A program made the translations under genes and the position numbers. From the NCBI RefSeq assembly GCF_001905665.1, contig NZ_LIVX01000003.1, forward strand, positions 319,478 to 383,477: a stretch of DNA of 64,000 nucleotides, in the 5' to 3' direction. Position 1 is the first letter of the stretch. Every line of letters begins with the position of its first letter. The stretch comes from Streptomyces sp. CB02261. GTDB lineage: Bacteria; Actinomycetota; Actinomycetes; Streptomycetales; Streptomycetaceae. Shown here piece after piece: positions 51,188 through 58,943 of this stretch. Under the pieces are notes generated by a model. The model worked only from the letters and a program-made list of their open reading frames with translations. It was not told where the DNA came from and did no database searches.

Positions 51188-51802
51188 ATGGCGGATGAAC
51201 AAATGGCCGTGGACCGGAGCGGCGCTCCGGGCGACAGCACGGGCAGGGACCTGGGCGACGACGCGGCCGGTGCTCTCGGCGGGGCCGATGCGGAGGTGCC
51301 CGGCGAGGTCCTGAGCGCCCCGATCGGCACGCCGACGGGCGCGCCGCCGGCCCGCCCGCTGGACGCGATCGACCGGGACATCCTGCGGTTGCTGCAGACG
51401 GACGGTCGCGCCTCGGTACGGTCCGTCGCCGAGCGGGTCCACGTCTCCCGCGCCAACGCCTACGCGCGCATCAACCGGCTCATCGACGACGGGGTCATCC
51501 GGGGCTTCAGCGCCCGCGTCAACCACGAGCGGGCCGGGCACGGCGCCTCCGCCTACATCACGCTCAAGATCGTCCAGAACTCCTGGCGCACGGTCCGCGA
51601 GCAGCTCAAGACCCTGCCGGGCGCCACGCACATCGCGCTGGTCAGCGGCGATTTCGACGTGCTGCTCCTGGTGCACACGCCGGACAACCGGACCCTGCGC
51701 GAGCTGGTGCTCACCCGGCTCCAGGCGATCCCCGAGGTGCTGTCCACACGCACCCTGCTGGTCTTCGAGGAGACGGACCTCAACACCGACCCGCGCGCCT
51801 GA
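51188..51802 (+). CDS. Lrp/AsnC-family regulator, probable bkd regulator
   Basis: The 204-residue protein has an unusual ~55-residue acidic, Gly/Ala-rich N-terminal extension. A typical Lrp HTH follows (about 57-115, DAIDRDILRLLQTDGRASVRSVAERVHVSRANAYARINRL), then the RAM ligand domain (about 120-200, GATHIALVSGDFDVLLLVH). Lrp proteins near bkd operons (BkdR) respond to branched-chain amino acids. The divergent position suggests control of bkdABC2 and itself. The ATG at 51188 follows GGAGAGAGGCGGGGG. Confidence 0.92.
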   Translation: MADEQMAVDRSGAPGDSTGRDLGDDAAGALGGADAEVPGEVLSAPIGTPTGAPPARPLDAIDRDILRLLQTDGRASVRSVAERVHVSRANAYARINRLIDDGVIRGFSARVNHERAGHGASAYITLKIVQNSWRTVREQLKTLPGATHIALVSGDFDVLLLVHTPDNRTLRELVLTRLQAIPEVLSTRTLLVFEETDLNTDPRA

Positions 51803-51927
51803 GCCGACGGGAACCGGGCTCTCAGCCGGCTGTCCTCGCCCAGCCCCCGGGCCCCCAGCCCGGCCGCCCCCGCCCTTGCCCCCGGGTCCTCCCGGAGGCC
51901 CGGCCCGCCCGGGCCCTCCGCCGTCCC

Positions 51928-52521
51928 TCAGCGGGCCGTCCGCAGCCCGTCGAAGGCCAGGCGGGCGACGGTCTCCGCGAGCTGCTCCCGCTCCGCCGTC
52001 GCGTCCGGATGCGGCCGGTACCACTCCACCAGCGAGTTGATCATGCCGAACAGGAGCCGGGTCGCGAGCCGGATGTCCACGTCGGCCCTGAGGTCGCCCT
52101 CCTCGGCGGCGGCCTTGAGCAGGTCGGCCACCCGGTGGTCGAACTCGCGCCGCCGCTCCATGGCCCACCGCTCGGTGCCCGTGTTGCCGCGCACCCGCAG
52201 GAGCAGCGTCACGTACGGCAGCTCCGCGATCAGCACCTCGACCGTCCGCCGCGTGACGTACTCGACCCGCTCGACGGCCCGGCCGCGCCCGGCGCCCGGC
52301 TCGTCGAGGATCGCGAAGAGCCCGTCGAGCGCCCGGCTGACCGCCCGCCGCAGCAGCTCCTCCTTGCCGGACACGTGGTGGTAGATCGAGGACTTGGAGA
52401 TCCCGGCCGCCTTGGACAGGTGCTCCATGGAGGTGCCGTCGTAGCCGCGCTCGTTGAAGATCCGGACGGCCACCGAGAGCAGCGTCTCGGGTGTGTAGGT
52501 GTCGCGCTTCACGGTGGTCAT
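51928..52521 (-). CDS. paaR: TetR-family regulator, probable PaaR
   Basis: The 197-residue protein has a TetR HTH (about 10-56: GTSMEHLSKAAGISKSSIYHHVSGKEELL) and an all-helical ligand domain. It is the second gene of the paaH-paaR operon: its ATG overlaps the paaH stop (ATGA). Its proximity to paaH, paaN and paaABCDE, and the operator CCGACCGATCGTTCGGTT in both paa promoters, make it the likely phenylacetyl-CoA-responsive repressor. This is inferred from context and family. Confidence 0.88.
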   Translation of the reverse strand: MTTVKRDTYTPETLLSVAVRIFNERGYDGTSMEHLSKAAGISKSSIYHHVSGKEELLRRAVSRALDGLFAILDEPGAGRGRAVERVEYVTRRTVEVLIAELPYVTLLLRVRGNTGTERWAMERRREFDHRVADLLKAAAEEGDLRADVDIRLATRLLFGMINSLVEWYRPHPDATAEREQLAETVARLAFDGLRTAR

Positions 52522-54080
52522 CGGGAGTCCTTCGCGTACTCGGCGTACCCCCGGCGTACGAGGCCGAGGCTCGGCGCGTACCGCCCCGTCGGGTACCGCT
52601 CGTGCAGCTCTCCCAGGAGGCCCGACAGCCGCTGGTGTCCCACCTTCGCGGCCCACTCCAGCGGGCCGGCCGGGTAGTTGACCCCGAGCCGCATCGCCGT
52701 GTCCACGTCCTCTGCGGTCGCGACGCCCCGGTCGACCGCGTCGGCCGCGAGGTCGGCCAGCATGGCGACCGTACGGGCCACGATCATGCCGGGCACGTCG
52801 CCGATCACGGAGACCTGCTTGCCGAGGGCCTGGAAGAGGCCCACTGCCTCGCCCAGGGTCTCGGGCGCCGTGCCCTCCCTGGTGGAGAGGACGATCCGGC
52901 TCGCGCGCGCGTAGTCCAGCGCGAGGTCGAAGTAGACGATCTCCTCACGGTGGTACTCGAAGGAGGTCTCCCCGTCCGCGAGCATGAGCTCGCCCCGGCC
53001 GGGCAGCTGGATGAACCCGGCGCCCCTCTTGCGCCGGACCTCGATCCCCGCCTCCTCGAAGAGCCCCACCAGCGGCTCCGCGGGTCCCAGGTCACCCCGG
53101 ACGACGATCTTCGCCGGGGCCTTCGCCGGCGCCGCCGTGTGCGGTTCGGGCCGCTCCGCCCCGTCCGCGTACGAGAACCAGCCCTGGCCCGTCTTGCGGC
53201 CGAGCCGCCCCGACTCCACGAGCCGCCGCTGCGCGAGCGACGGCGTGAACTTCGGGTCCTGGTGGAAGGACTCCCACACCGACCGGGTGACGGCCTCGTT
53301 CACGTCCTGGCCGATCAGGTCGGTCAGCTCGAAAGGGCCCATCCGGAAGCCGCCGCAGTCACGCAGGGCCGCGTCGATCGTCGCCGGGTCGGCCACGCCC
53401 TCCTCGTAGAGCCGCAGCGCCTCCGCGTAGAAGGGGCGCGCGACCCGGTTCACGATGAAGCCGGGGGTGTCCGCGCAGCGCACCGGCGTCTTGCCCCAGC
53501 CCTTCACCGTCGCGTACGCGCGCGTGGCGACGTCCGCGTCGGTCGCGAAGCCGCTGACGACCTCGACGAGCGGGAGCAGCGGCGCCGGGTTGAAGAAGTG
53601 CAGTCCGACGAACCGGCCGGGCAGCCGCAGGCCCCCGGCGATGGCGGTGACGGAGAGGGAGGAGGTGTTGGTGGCGAGCACGGTGTCGTCGCCGACGACC
53701 TTCTCCAGGTCGGCGAAGAGCTGCTGCTTGACGGGGAGCAGCTCGACGATCGCCTCGATGACCAGGGCCGCGTCCGCGAGCTCGTCGAGCTCCTCGGCCG
53801 CGTGCAGCCGCCCGACGGCCGCCTCGCGCGCGGTGGCGTCCAGGCGGCCCTTCTCGACGAGCCGGTCCAGGCGGGCGGTGAGGGCGGCGACGGCCTCCAC
53901 GGCACGGCCCCGGGCGCTGTCGTAGAGGCGTACGGGATGGCCGGCGACCAGGGCGACCTGGGCGATCCCCTGGCCCATGGTCCCCGTGCCGACGACGGCG
54001 ACGGTGCGGTCATGCGCGAGGGCGGTGGGCTCGTTGGCGGTCACGTCGTCGCTCCCCCTGACGGTCACGTTGGCGCTCAT
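52518..54080 (-). CDS. paaH: 3-hydroxyacyl-CoA dehydrogenase of phenylacetate degradation
   Basis: The 520-residue protein has an N-terminal NAD domain with VVGTGTMGQGIAQV (about 28-42), the catalytic region VGLHFFNPAPLLPLVEVV and two 3HCDH C-terminal domains, the second from about residue 410. This long two-domain form matches PaaH/PaaC-type enzymes rather than short Hbd. It oxidises a 3-hydroxyadipyl-type CoA intermediate late in the pathway. The ATG at 54080 has GGAGG upstream. It is divergent from paaN, with the shared operator at 54133-54150, and coupled to paaR. Confidence 0.92.
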   Translation of the reverse strand: MSANVTVRGSDDVTANEPTALAHDRTVAVVGTGTMGQGIAQVALVAGHPVRLYDSARGRAVEAVAALTARLDRLVEKGRLDATAREAAVGRLHAAEELDELADAALVIEAIVELLPVKQQLFADLEKVVGDDTVLATNTSSLSVTAIAGGLRLPGRFVGLHFFNPAPLLPLVEVVSGFATDADVATRAYATVKGWGKTPVRCADTPGFIVNRVARPFYAEALRLYEEGVADPATIDAALRDCGGFRMGPFELTDLIGQDVNEAVTRSVWESFHQDPKFTPSLAQRRLVESGRLGRKTGQGWFSYADGAERPEPHTAAPAKAPAKIVVRGDLGPAEPLVGLFEEAGIEVRRKRGAGFIQLPGRGELMLADGETSFEYHREEIVYFDLALDYARASRIVLSTREGTAPETLGEAVGLFQALGKQVSVIGDVPGMIVARTVAMLADLAADAVDRGVATAEDVDTAMRLGVNYPAGPLEWAAKVGHQRLSGLLGELHERYPTGRYAPSLGLVRRGYAEYAKDSR

Positions 54081-54100
54081 AGGGGTGATCCTCCCCGATG

Positions 54101-54112
54101 GGTTCTCCACAG
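54101..54112. promoter_or_regulatory. GGTTCTCCACAG motif in the paaH/paaN spacer
   Basis: This sequence contains a DnaA-box-like TTCTCCACA and recurs, with at most one change, at 51132 and 58860. All three copies lie within 60 bp of a PaaR-like operator. Confidence 0.45.
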
Positions 54113-54127
54113 GATCGACGGACCCCC

Positions 54128-54155
54128 TTGTCCCGACCGATCGTTCGGTTACTCT
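54128..54155 (+). promoter_or_regulatory. paaN promoter with operator in the spacer
   Basis: TTGTCC (54128-54133) and TACTCT (54150-54155) are 16 bp apart. The spacer is almost entirely the operator CCGACCGATCGTTCGGTT (54133-54150), so a bound TetR protein would block RNA polymerase directly. Confidence 0.7.
54133..54150. promoter_or_regulatory. PaaR operator 1 (paaH/paaN)
   Basis: CCGACCGATCGTTCGGTT is an imperfect palindrome, identical over 18 bp to the inverse of the sequence upstream of paaA (58915-58932). Confidence 0.8.
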
Positions 54156-54204
54156 AACTCCGTACGCGTCTCCCTGCCCAGCTCGACGAGGAGTTGGTCC
54201 ATCC

Positions 54205-55902
54205 ATGGCCACCGCTCAGCTGACCACCGACCGTCTGGCCGAGAAGCACCGGTCCACGCTCGACCAGGCGCTCGCCACCATCCGGACCCGTGCCTACTGG
54301 TCGCCGTACCCCGAGCACCCGAAGGCGTACGGGGCGGACGGCTCCCTGGACGCGGCGGCGGGCCTCGCCGCCCACCAGGCCCTGCTGAACACCCGCTTCG
54401 AGCTCGACCAGCCCGGCACGGACGGCTGGACCGGCGGCGAGACCTCGCCGTACGGCCCGTCCCTCGGCATCGAGTACCCGCACGCCGACATCGACGTCCT
54501 GCTGCCCGCGATGCGCGCGGGGACGGGCGCCTGGCGCGACGCCGGCGCCGAGACCCGCGCCCTGGTCTGCCTGGAGATCCTCGCCCGGATCTCGGCCCGC
54601 ACCCATGAGTTCGCCCACGCCGTGATGCACACCAGCGGGCAGGCGTTCATGATGGCGTTCCAGGCCGGCGGCCCGCACGCGCAGGACCGTGGCCTCGAAG
54701 CCGTGGCGTACGCGTTCGCGGAGCAGACGCGCACCCCCGCGGGGCGGGCCGAGTGGTCCAAGCCCCAGGGCAAGCGCGACCCCCTGGAGCTGAGCAAGGA
54801 GTTCACCCCGGTCGGCCGCGGTGTCGCCCTGGTGATCGGCTGCAACACGTTCCCCACGTGGAACGGCTACCCGGGCCTGTTCGCCTCCCTCGCCACCGGC
54901 AACCCGGTCCTGGTCAAGCCGCACCCGCGCGCGGTCCTGCCGCTCGCGCTCACCGTCCGCGTCGCCCGTGAGGTGCTCGCCGAGGCCGGTTTCGACCCGA
55001 ACCTGATCGCGCTCGCCGTCGAGCGGCCGGGCGAGGGCATCGCCAAGACCCTGGCCGTGCGCCCCGAGATCCGGATCATCGACTACACGGGCTCCACCGA
55101 GTTCGGCGACTGGCTGGAGGCCAACGCCCGCCAGGCGCAGGTCTACACCGAGAAGGCCGGCGTCAACACGGTGGTGGTCGACTCCACCGACGACTACAAG
55201 GGCATGCTCGCCAACCTGGCGTTCTCCCTGTCCCTGTACAGCGGCCAGATGTGCACCACCCCGCAGAACCTCCTGATCCCCCGCGACGGCATCGCCACCG
55301 ACCAGGGCCCCAAGTCGTACGACGAGGTCGTCGCCGACCTCGCGGCGTCCGTCGACGGTCTCCTCGGCGACGACGCCCGGGCGAACGGTCTCCTCGGCGC
55401 CCTGGTCAACCCGGACGTGAAGGCGCGCCTGGAGGCCGCCTCGGGCCTGGGCGAGGTGGCGCTCGCCTCCCGTGAGGTGGCCAACCCGGAGTACCCGGAC
55501 GCCGTGGTCCGTACGCCGGTCATCGTGAAGCTGGACGGCTCCAAGCCGGACGCCCAGGCCGCGTACTTCTCGGAGTGCTTCGGCCCGGTCTCCTTCGCCG
55601 TCTCGGTGGACTCCACCGACGACGCCCTGGAGCTGCTGCGGCGCACGGTCCGGGAGAAGGGCGCCATGACGGTCGGCGCCTACACGACCTCGGCGGAGAC
55701 CGAGCGCGCGGTCGAGGAGGTCTGCCTGGAGGAGTCGGCCCAGCTCTCGCTGAACCTCACGGGCGGGGTGTACGTCAACCAGACCGCGGCGTTCTCCGAC
55801 TTCCACGGCTCCGGCGGCAACCCGGCGGCGAACGCGGCCCTGTGCGACGGCGCCTTCGTCTCCAACCGCTTCCGGGTGGTGGAGGTCCGCCGCCAGGCCT
55901 GA
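54205..55902 (+). CDS. paaN: Phenylacetate degradation ring-opening aldehyde dehydrogenase PaaN
   Basis: The 565-residue protein is an aldehyde-dehydrogenase-fold enzyme of the PaaN type. Cofactor-region motifs include GCNTFPTWNGYPGLFASL and DYTGSTEFG, and the catalytic Cys is in YSGQMCTTPQN. It lacks the C-terminal MaoC-like hydratase domain of E. coli PaaZ. It would oxidise the ring-opened semialdehyde, so oxepin-CoA hydrolysis needs a separate hydratase. The ATG at 54205 follows GAGGAG. Transcription starts from the operator-overlapping promoter at 54128-54155. Confidence 0.92.
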   Translation: MATAQLTTDRLAEKHRSTLDQALATIRTRAYWSPYPEHPKAYGADGSLDAAAGLAAHQALLNTRFELDQPGTDGWTGGETSPYGPSLGIEYPHADIDVLLPAMRAGTGAWRDAGAETRALVCLEILARISARTHEFAHAVMHTSGQAFMMAFQAGGPHAQDRGLEAVAYAFAEQTRTPAGRAEWSKPQGKRDPLELSKEFTPVGRGVALVIGCNTFPTWNGYPGLFASLATGNPVLVKPHPRAVLPLALTVRVAREVLAEAGFDPNLIALAVERPGEGIAKTLAVRPEIRIIDYTGSTEFGDWLEANARQAQVYTEKAGVNTVVVDSTDDYKGMLANLAFSLSLYSGQMCTTPQNLLIPRDGIATDQGPKSYDEVVADLAASVDGLLGDDARANGLLGALVNPDVKARLEAASGLGEVALASREVANPEYPDAVVRTPVIVKLDGSKPDAQAAYFSECFGPVSFAVSVDSTDDALELLRRTVREKGAMTVGAYTTSAETERAVEEVCLEESAQLSLNLTGGVYVNQTAAFSDFHGSGGNPAANAALCDGAFVSNRFRVVEVRRQA

Positions 55903-55911
55903 GGCACGCGC

Positions 55912-55941
55912 GCGTGGAGGCTTCTCCGGAGGCCTCCGCGT
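55912..55941. terminator. Hairpin between paaN and the trmH-like gene
   Basis: GGAGGC (55916-55921) and GCCTCC (55932-55937), extended by wobble pairs to about 10 bp, lie between two convergent genes. There is no T-run. Confidence 0.55.
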
Positions 55942-55983
55942 CCGTCGGCGCGCGCCTCGCCGCCCTACCGGCGGGACGGCGCC

Positions 55984-56685
55984 CTACGGGCTCTCGATCT
56001 CCGCGTAGCGCTGCACCCACGCGTGCATGGCGATGGCGGCGGCGGCCCCGGCGTTGATCGAGCGGGTCGAGCCGAACTGGGCGATCGAGCAGACCATCTC
56101 GACATGGGCGCGGGCCTCCTCGGTGAGCCCCGGGCCCTCCTGTCCGAAGAGCAGCACGCAGCGGCGCGGCAGCACCGTCCGCTCCAGCGGTACGGCGCCC
56201 GGCAGGTTGTCGATGCCGATGACCGGGATGCCCTCGGCCGCCGCCCAGGAGGTCAGCGACGCGGTGTCCGGGTGGTGCCGGACGTGCTGGTAGCGGTCGG
56301 TGACCATGGCACCCCGGCGGTTCCAGCGCCGGCGGCCCACGATGTGGACCTCCTTCGCCAGGAAGGCGTTGGCCGTCCGTACCACCGAACCGATGTTGAA
56401 GTCGTGGCCCCAGTTCTCCACGGCCACGTGGAAGTCGTGGCGCCGGGTGTCCAGGTCGGCGACGACCGCCTCCCGCGTCCAGTACCGGTAGCGGTCCACG
56501 ACGTTGCGCCGGTCGCCGTCGGCGAGCAGCTCGGGGTCGTACCGCTCGCCCTCGGGCCAGGGCCGCGGGTGCGGCCCGACGCCGACCTCGGAGCCGAAGC
56601 CCTCGTCGTACTGGACCGGCTCGACGGCCTCGGAGGCGCGCGCGACGGCGGTCTCGGCTGCGGGCTTCTCTTCGGTGGTGCTCAC
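55984..56685 (-). CDS. SpoU/TrmH-family RNA 2'-O-methyltransferase
   Basis: The 233-residue protein shows the SPOUT knot motifs: VENWGHDFNIGSVVRTANAFL (motif 1), VLLFGQEGPGLTEEA (motif 2) and IAQFGSTRSINAGAAAAIAMHAW (motif 3). It methylates the ribose of a tRNA or rRNA nucleotide using S-adenosylmethionine; the target is unknown. A ~75-residue N-terminal extension precedes the catalytic domain. The GTG at 56685 overlaps the HTTM stop by 4 bases, making it the last gene of a three-gene operon. Confidence 0.92.
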   Translation of the reverse strand: MSTTEEKPAAETAVARASEAVEPVQYDEGFGSEVGVGPHPRPWPEGERYDPELLADGDRRNVVDRYRYWTREAVVADLDTRRHDFHVAVENWGHDFNIGSVVRTANAFLAKEVHIVGRRRWNRRGAMVTDRYQHVRHHPDTASLTSWAAAEGIPVIGIDNLPGAVPLERTVLPRRCVLLFGQEGPGLTEEARAHVEMVCSIAQFGSTRSINAGAAAAIAMHAWVQRYAEIESP

Positions 56686-57935
56686 CCGACGAGGGTACGG
56701 GGACCGTGTCCCTCACCCGCACGGAGCTGCTCGGGCGGCGCCCCGGCGGGCGACCCCCGCAGCAGCCGGTCCCTGCCGCGTACGACCCACGCGCCGAGCG
56801 CCATCAGGAAGGGCGTCGGCAGGAACACGGCGTCGGCGGAGATCATCGCGAGGGAGAAGACCGGCAGCCCGAGGAGCACCGCGATCCCCGCGTGCTCCAG
56901 CATCATCGCGACCAGCAGGACGTTCTTGACCCTGCGGTGGAAGAGCGTGAAGGGGAAGGCGACCTGGATGATCACCGTGCCGTAGGTCAGCAGCATCACC
57001 ATGATCCCACTGGTCCCGAGCAGCTCGGAGAGGGCCGGCCAGGGCGTGAAGTAGTCGAGGTTGAGCGGGTAGAACAGCGCGGTGCCGTCCTGCCAGCGCG
57101 AGCCCTGGACCTTGTACCACCCGGCCGTGGCGTAGATGAGACAGACCTCCGCCATGATCACGAAGAGGGCGGCGTTGTGCGCGAGGTGGGCGAGGGCGTC
57201 GAGCAGGGCGCGCGGTTCCTCCGGCGCGTACCGGCTGACCAGCCACCACAGGCCGTTCCCGAGCCACAGGACCCACAGCAGCACGGGCAGCCACCACTCG
57301 CCGGTGACGTCGCTGAACCAGGTCGTGGCGAGGAGGAAGCCGCCGAGGACCGTCCACAGCAGCGGGCCGACGCGATCGGGGCGCGGTGGCACGCCCAATT
57401 CGGCGGCGCGGGCGTCCCGGGCCGCCCGGCGGGCGTCGAGGGACCACACCTGGGCGCAGCGGGTCAGCACGAGGTAGATCGCGGCGAGGTGGAGGACGTT
57501 GTCGCCGCCGTCACCCACGAAGACGGAGCGGTTCTGCAGCGAGAGCACCCCGACCATGAAGACCACCGAGACGGCCCGGGTGCGCCAGCCGACCAGGAGG
57601 AGCACGCCGGAGAGCACGGCGAGCCCGTAGACGACCTCGAACCAGATCCGGCCGTCCGACCACATGAGCACGGTGAACGACCGGTTGTCGGCGATCAGGC
57701 GGCGGGCCATCTCCCACGACCAGGGGCCGTCGGGGCCGTACAGCTCGTGCCGGTGCGGCAGCTCGCGCAGCAGGAAGAACAGCCAGGTCAGCGAGAAGCC
57801 GATCCGCACGACGGCGGTCTGGTAGCGGCCGAGGGAGCGGCCCGTGACGGTCTGGACGGCGCGGGCGAGCCGGCGGTCGAGAGGCTCCCGGGTACGCGCG
57901 CGCGTGGAAGGGAGCGTCGGGGTCGGCGTGCTCAT
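56682..57935 (-). CDS. HTTM-domain membrane protein
   Basis: The 417-residue protein has several transmembrane helices from about residue 45 to the C-terminus and the HTTM (gamma-carboxylase-like) signature: YQTAVVRIGFSLTWLFFLLRELPHRHELYGPDGPWSW, WFEVVYGLAVLSGVLLLVGW and GDGGDNVLHLAAIYL. Relatives include vitamin K-dependent carboxylase homologues, but bacterial functions are largely unknown. It is coupled by overlap to the DUF5819 gene upstream (ATGA) and the trmH-like gene downstream (GTGA). Confidence 0.88.
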   Translation of the reverse strand: MSTPTPTLPSTRARTREPLDRRLARAVQTVTGRSLGRYQTAVVRIGFSLTWLFFLLRELPHRHELYGPDGPWSWEMARRLIADNRSFTVLMWSDGRIWFEVVYGLAVLSGVLLLVGWRTRAVSVVFMVGVLSLQNRSVFVGDGGDNVLHLAAIYLVLTRCAQVWSLDARRAARDARAAELGVPPRPDRVGPLLWTVLGGFLLATTWFSDVTGEWWLPVLLWVLWLGNGLWWLVSRYAPEEPRALLDALAHLAHNAALFVIMAEVCLIYATAGWYKVQGSRWQDGTALFYPLNLDYFTPWPALSELLGTSGIMVMLLTYGTVIIQVAFPFTLFHRRVKNVLLVAMMLEHAGIAVLLGLPVFSLAMISADAVFLPTPFLMALGAWVVRGRDRLLRGSPAGAPPEQLRAGEGHGPRTLVG

Positions 57936-58831
57936 CGGCTCGCCTCCGTGCGGCTTCGATCGGCGTCCGTGCGGCTCCGGTCGGCGTCCGTGCGGCTCCG
58001 GTCGGCGTCCGCGCGGCTCCGGTCGGCGTCCGCGCGGCTCCGGTCGGCTCCGGCGAGGAGGTCGGCCCCGGCGGGCAGGTCGGCGGCGGTGACGGGCCAC
58101 CACGGGAGGTCGCGGTAGGAGGGGGCCGTGTCGGTCTTCTCCGTGCTCCACCGGGGGGCTTCGACGGCCCGGGTGACGACCCGGAGCTGGACGCGCCGCA
58201 CGTCACCGGCGACCGGCCGCCCGTCGGGGCCCGCGAGGGCGGGGAGGGCGTCGAGACGGAGCATCGCGATCCGGCGCATGTACTCCTCCGAGAGCCGGCC
58301 GCGCGAGCCGTGGGGGCGGTCGTCGTCGGAGTGCGCGTTCAGGTAGAAGTCCACGGCCCGGCGGAGCTCGTTCTGCTGGGTGTGGCTCGGCATCGGGTTG
58401 TGGCGGATCGCCTCGGCGTCCTGGGCGGTGAGGTCGATCCAGTCGGTGGTGCGCAGGGCGTCGTCGGCGGCGAGCTCGGCGCGGACCTCGACGGAGATGT
58501 TCTGCTGGAGCGGGTTGGGCGCGAAGAGCTTCCAGTTCTGTTCGAACTCCGGATAGACCCAGTCGTCGACCGCCTGGCCGTGCCGTTTGGTCAGCGTGTT
58601 GGACGGCGCCACGTGCAGGAACACCATCGCGAGGTGGACGCAGGCGAACACCCCGGCGACGGCCAGCGCCACGGCGAGCACGACCTGGTAGGGCAGGGAG
58701 AGCGCCATGATCCCGGTGGTCGCCCGGTCCGCCGCGGGAGTGGTGTCCGGGGCGCCGTCGAGGGGGTCCGCGGGGGCCGTGGGACGGTCGTCGTGCACGT
58801 CAGCCGCGTCCCTCTCGACGTCCGCGTCCAT
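57932..58831 (-). CDS. DUF5819 membrane protein with 7-residue tandem repeats
   Basis: The 299-residue protein has an acidic N-terminus, one transmembrane helix (about 45-75, LPYQVVLAVALAVAGVFACVHLAMVFLHVAP) and a soluble DUF5819 domain containing WKLFAPNPLQQNISVEVRAEL. A C-terminal tail of five ADRSR(A/T)D-type heptads is encoded by 21 bp repeats. DUF5819 proteins are usually encoded next to HTTM proteins, as here, and the pair probably forms a membrane complex. It is the first gene of the operon, divergent from paaA. Confidence 0.85.
   Translation of the reverse strand: MDADVERDAADVHDDRPTAPADPLDGAPDTTPAADRATTGIMALSLPYQVVLAVALAVAGVFACVHLAMVFLHVAPSNTLTKRHGQAVDDWVYPEFEQNWKLFAPNPLQQNISVEVRAELAADDALRTTDWIDLTAQDAEAIRHNPMPSHTQQNELRRAVDFYLNAHSDDDRPHGSRGRLSEEYMRRIAMLRLDALPALAGPDGRPVAGDVRRVQLRVVTRAVEAPRWSTEKTDTAPSYRDLPWWPVTAADLPAGADLLAGADRSRADADRSRADADRSRTDADRSRTDADRSRTEASR
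57945..58049. repeat. 21 bp in-frame tandem repeat, five copies
   Basis: Units of TCCGTGCGGCTCCGGTCGGC(G) start at 57945, 57966, 57987, 58008 and 58029. They encode the ADRSR(A/T)D heptads at the end of the DUF5819 protein. Confidence 0.9.
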
Positions 58832-58859
58832 TCCGCCCCGATCCCGATCGGCCCACCCC

Positions 58860-58871
58860 GGTTATCCACAG
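58860..58871. promoter_or_regulatory. GGTTATCCACAG motif/DnaA-box-like site upstream of paaA
   Basis: This contains TTATCCACA (58862-58870), an exact E. coli-type DnaA box. TTGACA (58874-58879), a possible -35 for paaA, follows directly. Confidence 0.5.
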
Positions 58872-58914
58872 GGTTGACACCATACGGGCCGTCGACTCAC
58901 CATTGAAGTCATTC

Positions 58915-58932
58915 AACCGAACGATCGGTCGG
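58915..58932. promoter_or_regulatory. PaaR operator 2 (paaA)
   Basis: AACCGAACGATCGGTCGG is the exact complement of the 18 bp operator in front of paaN. It ends 11 bp before the paaA start codon. An additional TTGAA-GTCA-TTCAA palindrome (58903-58916) abuts it. Confidence 0.8.
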
Positions 58933-58943
58933 TAGGGGGTCCG

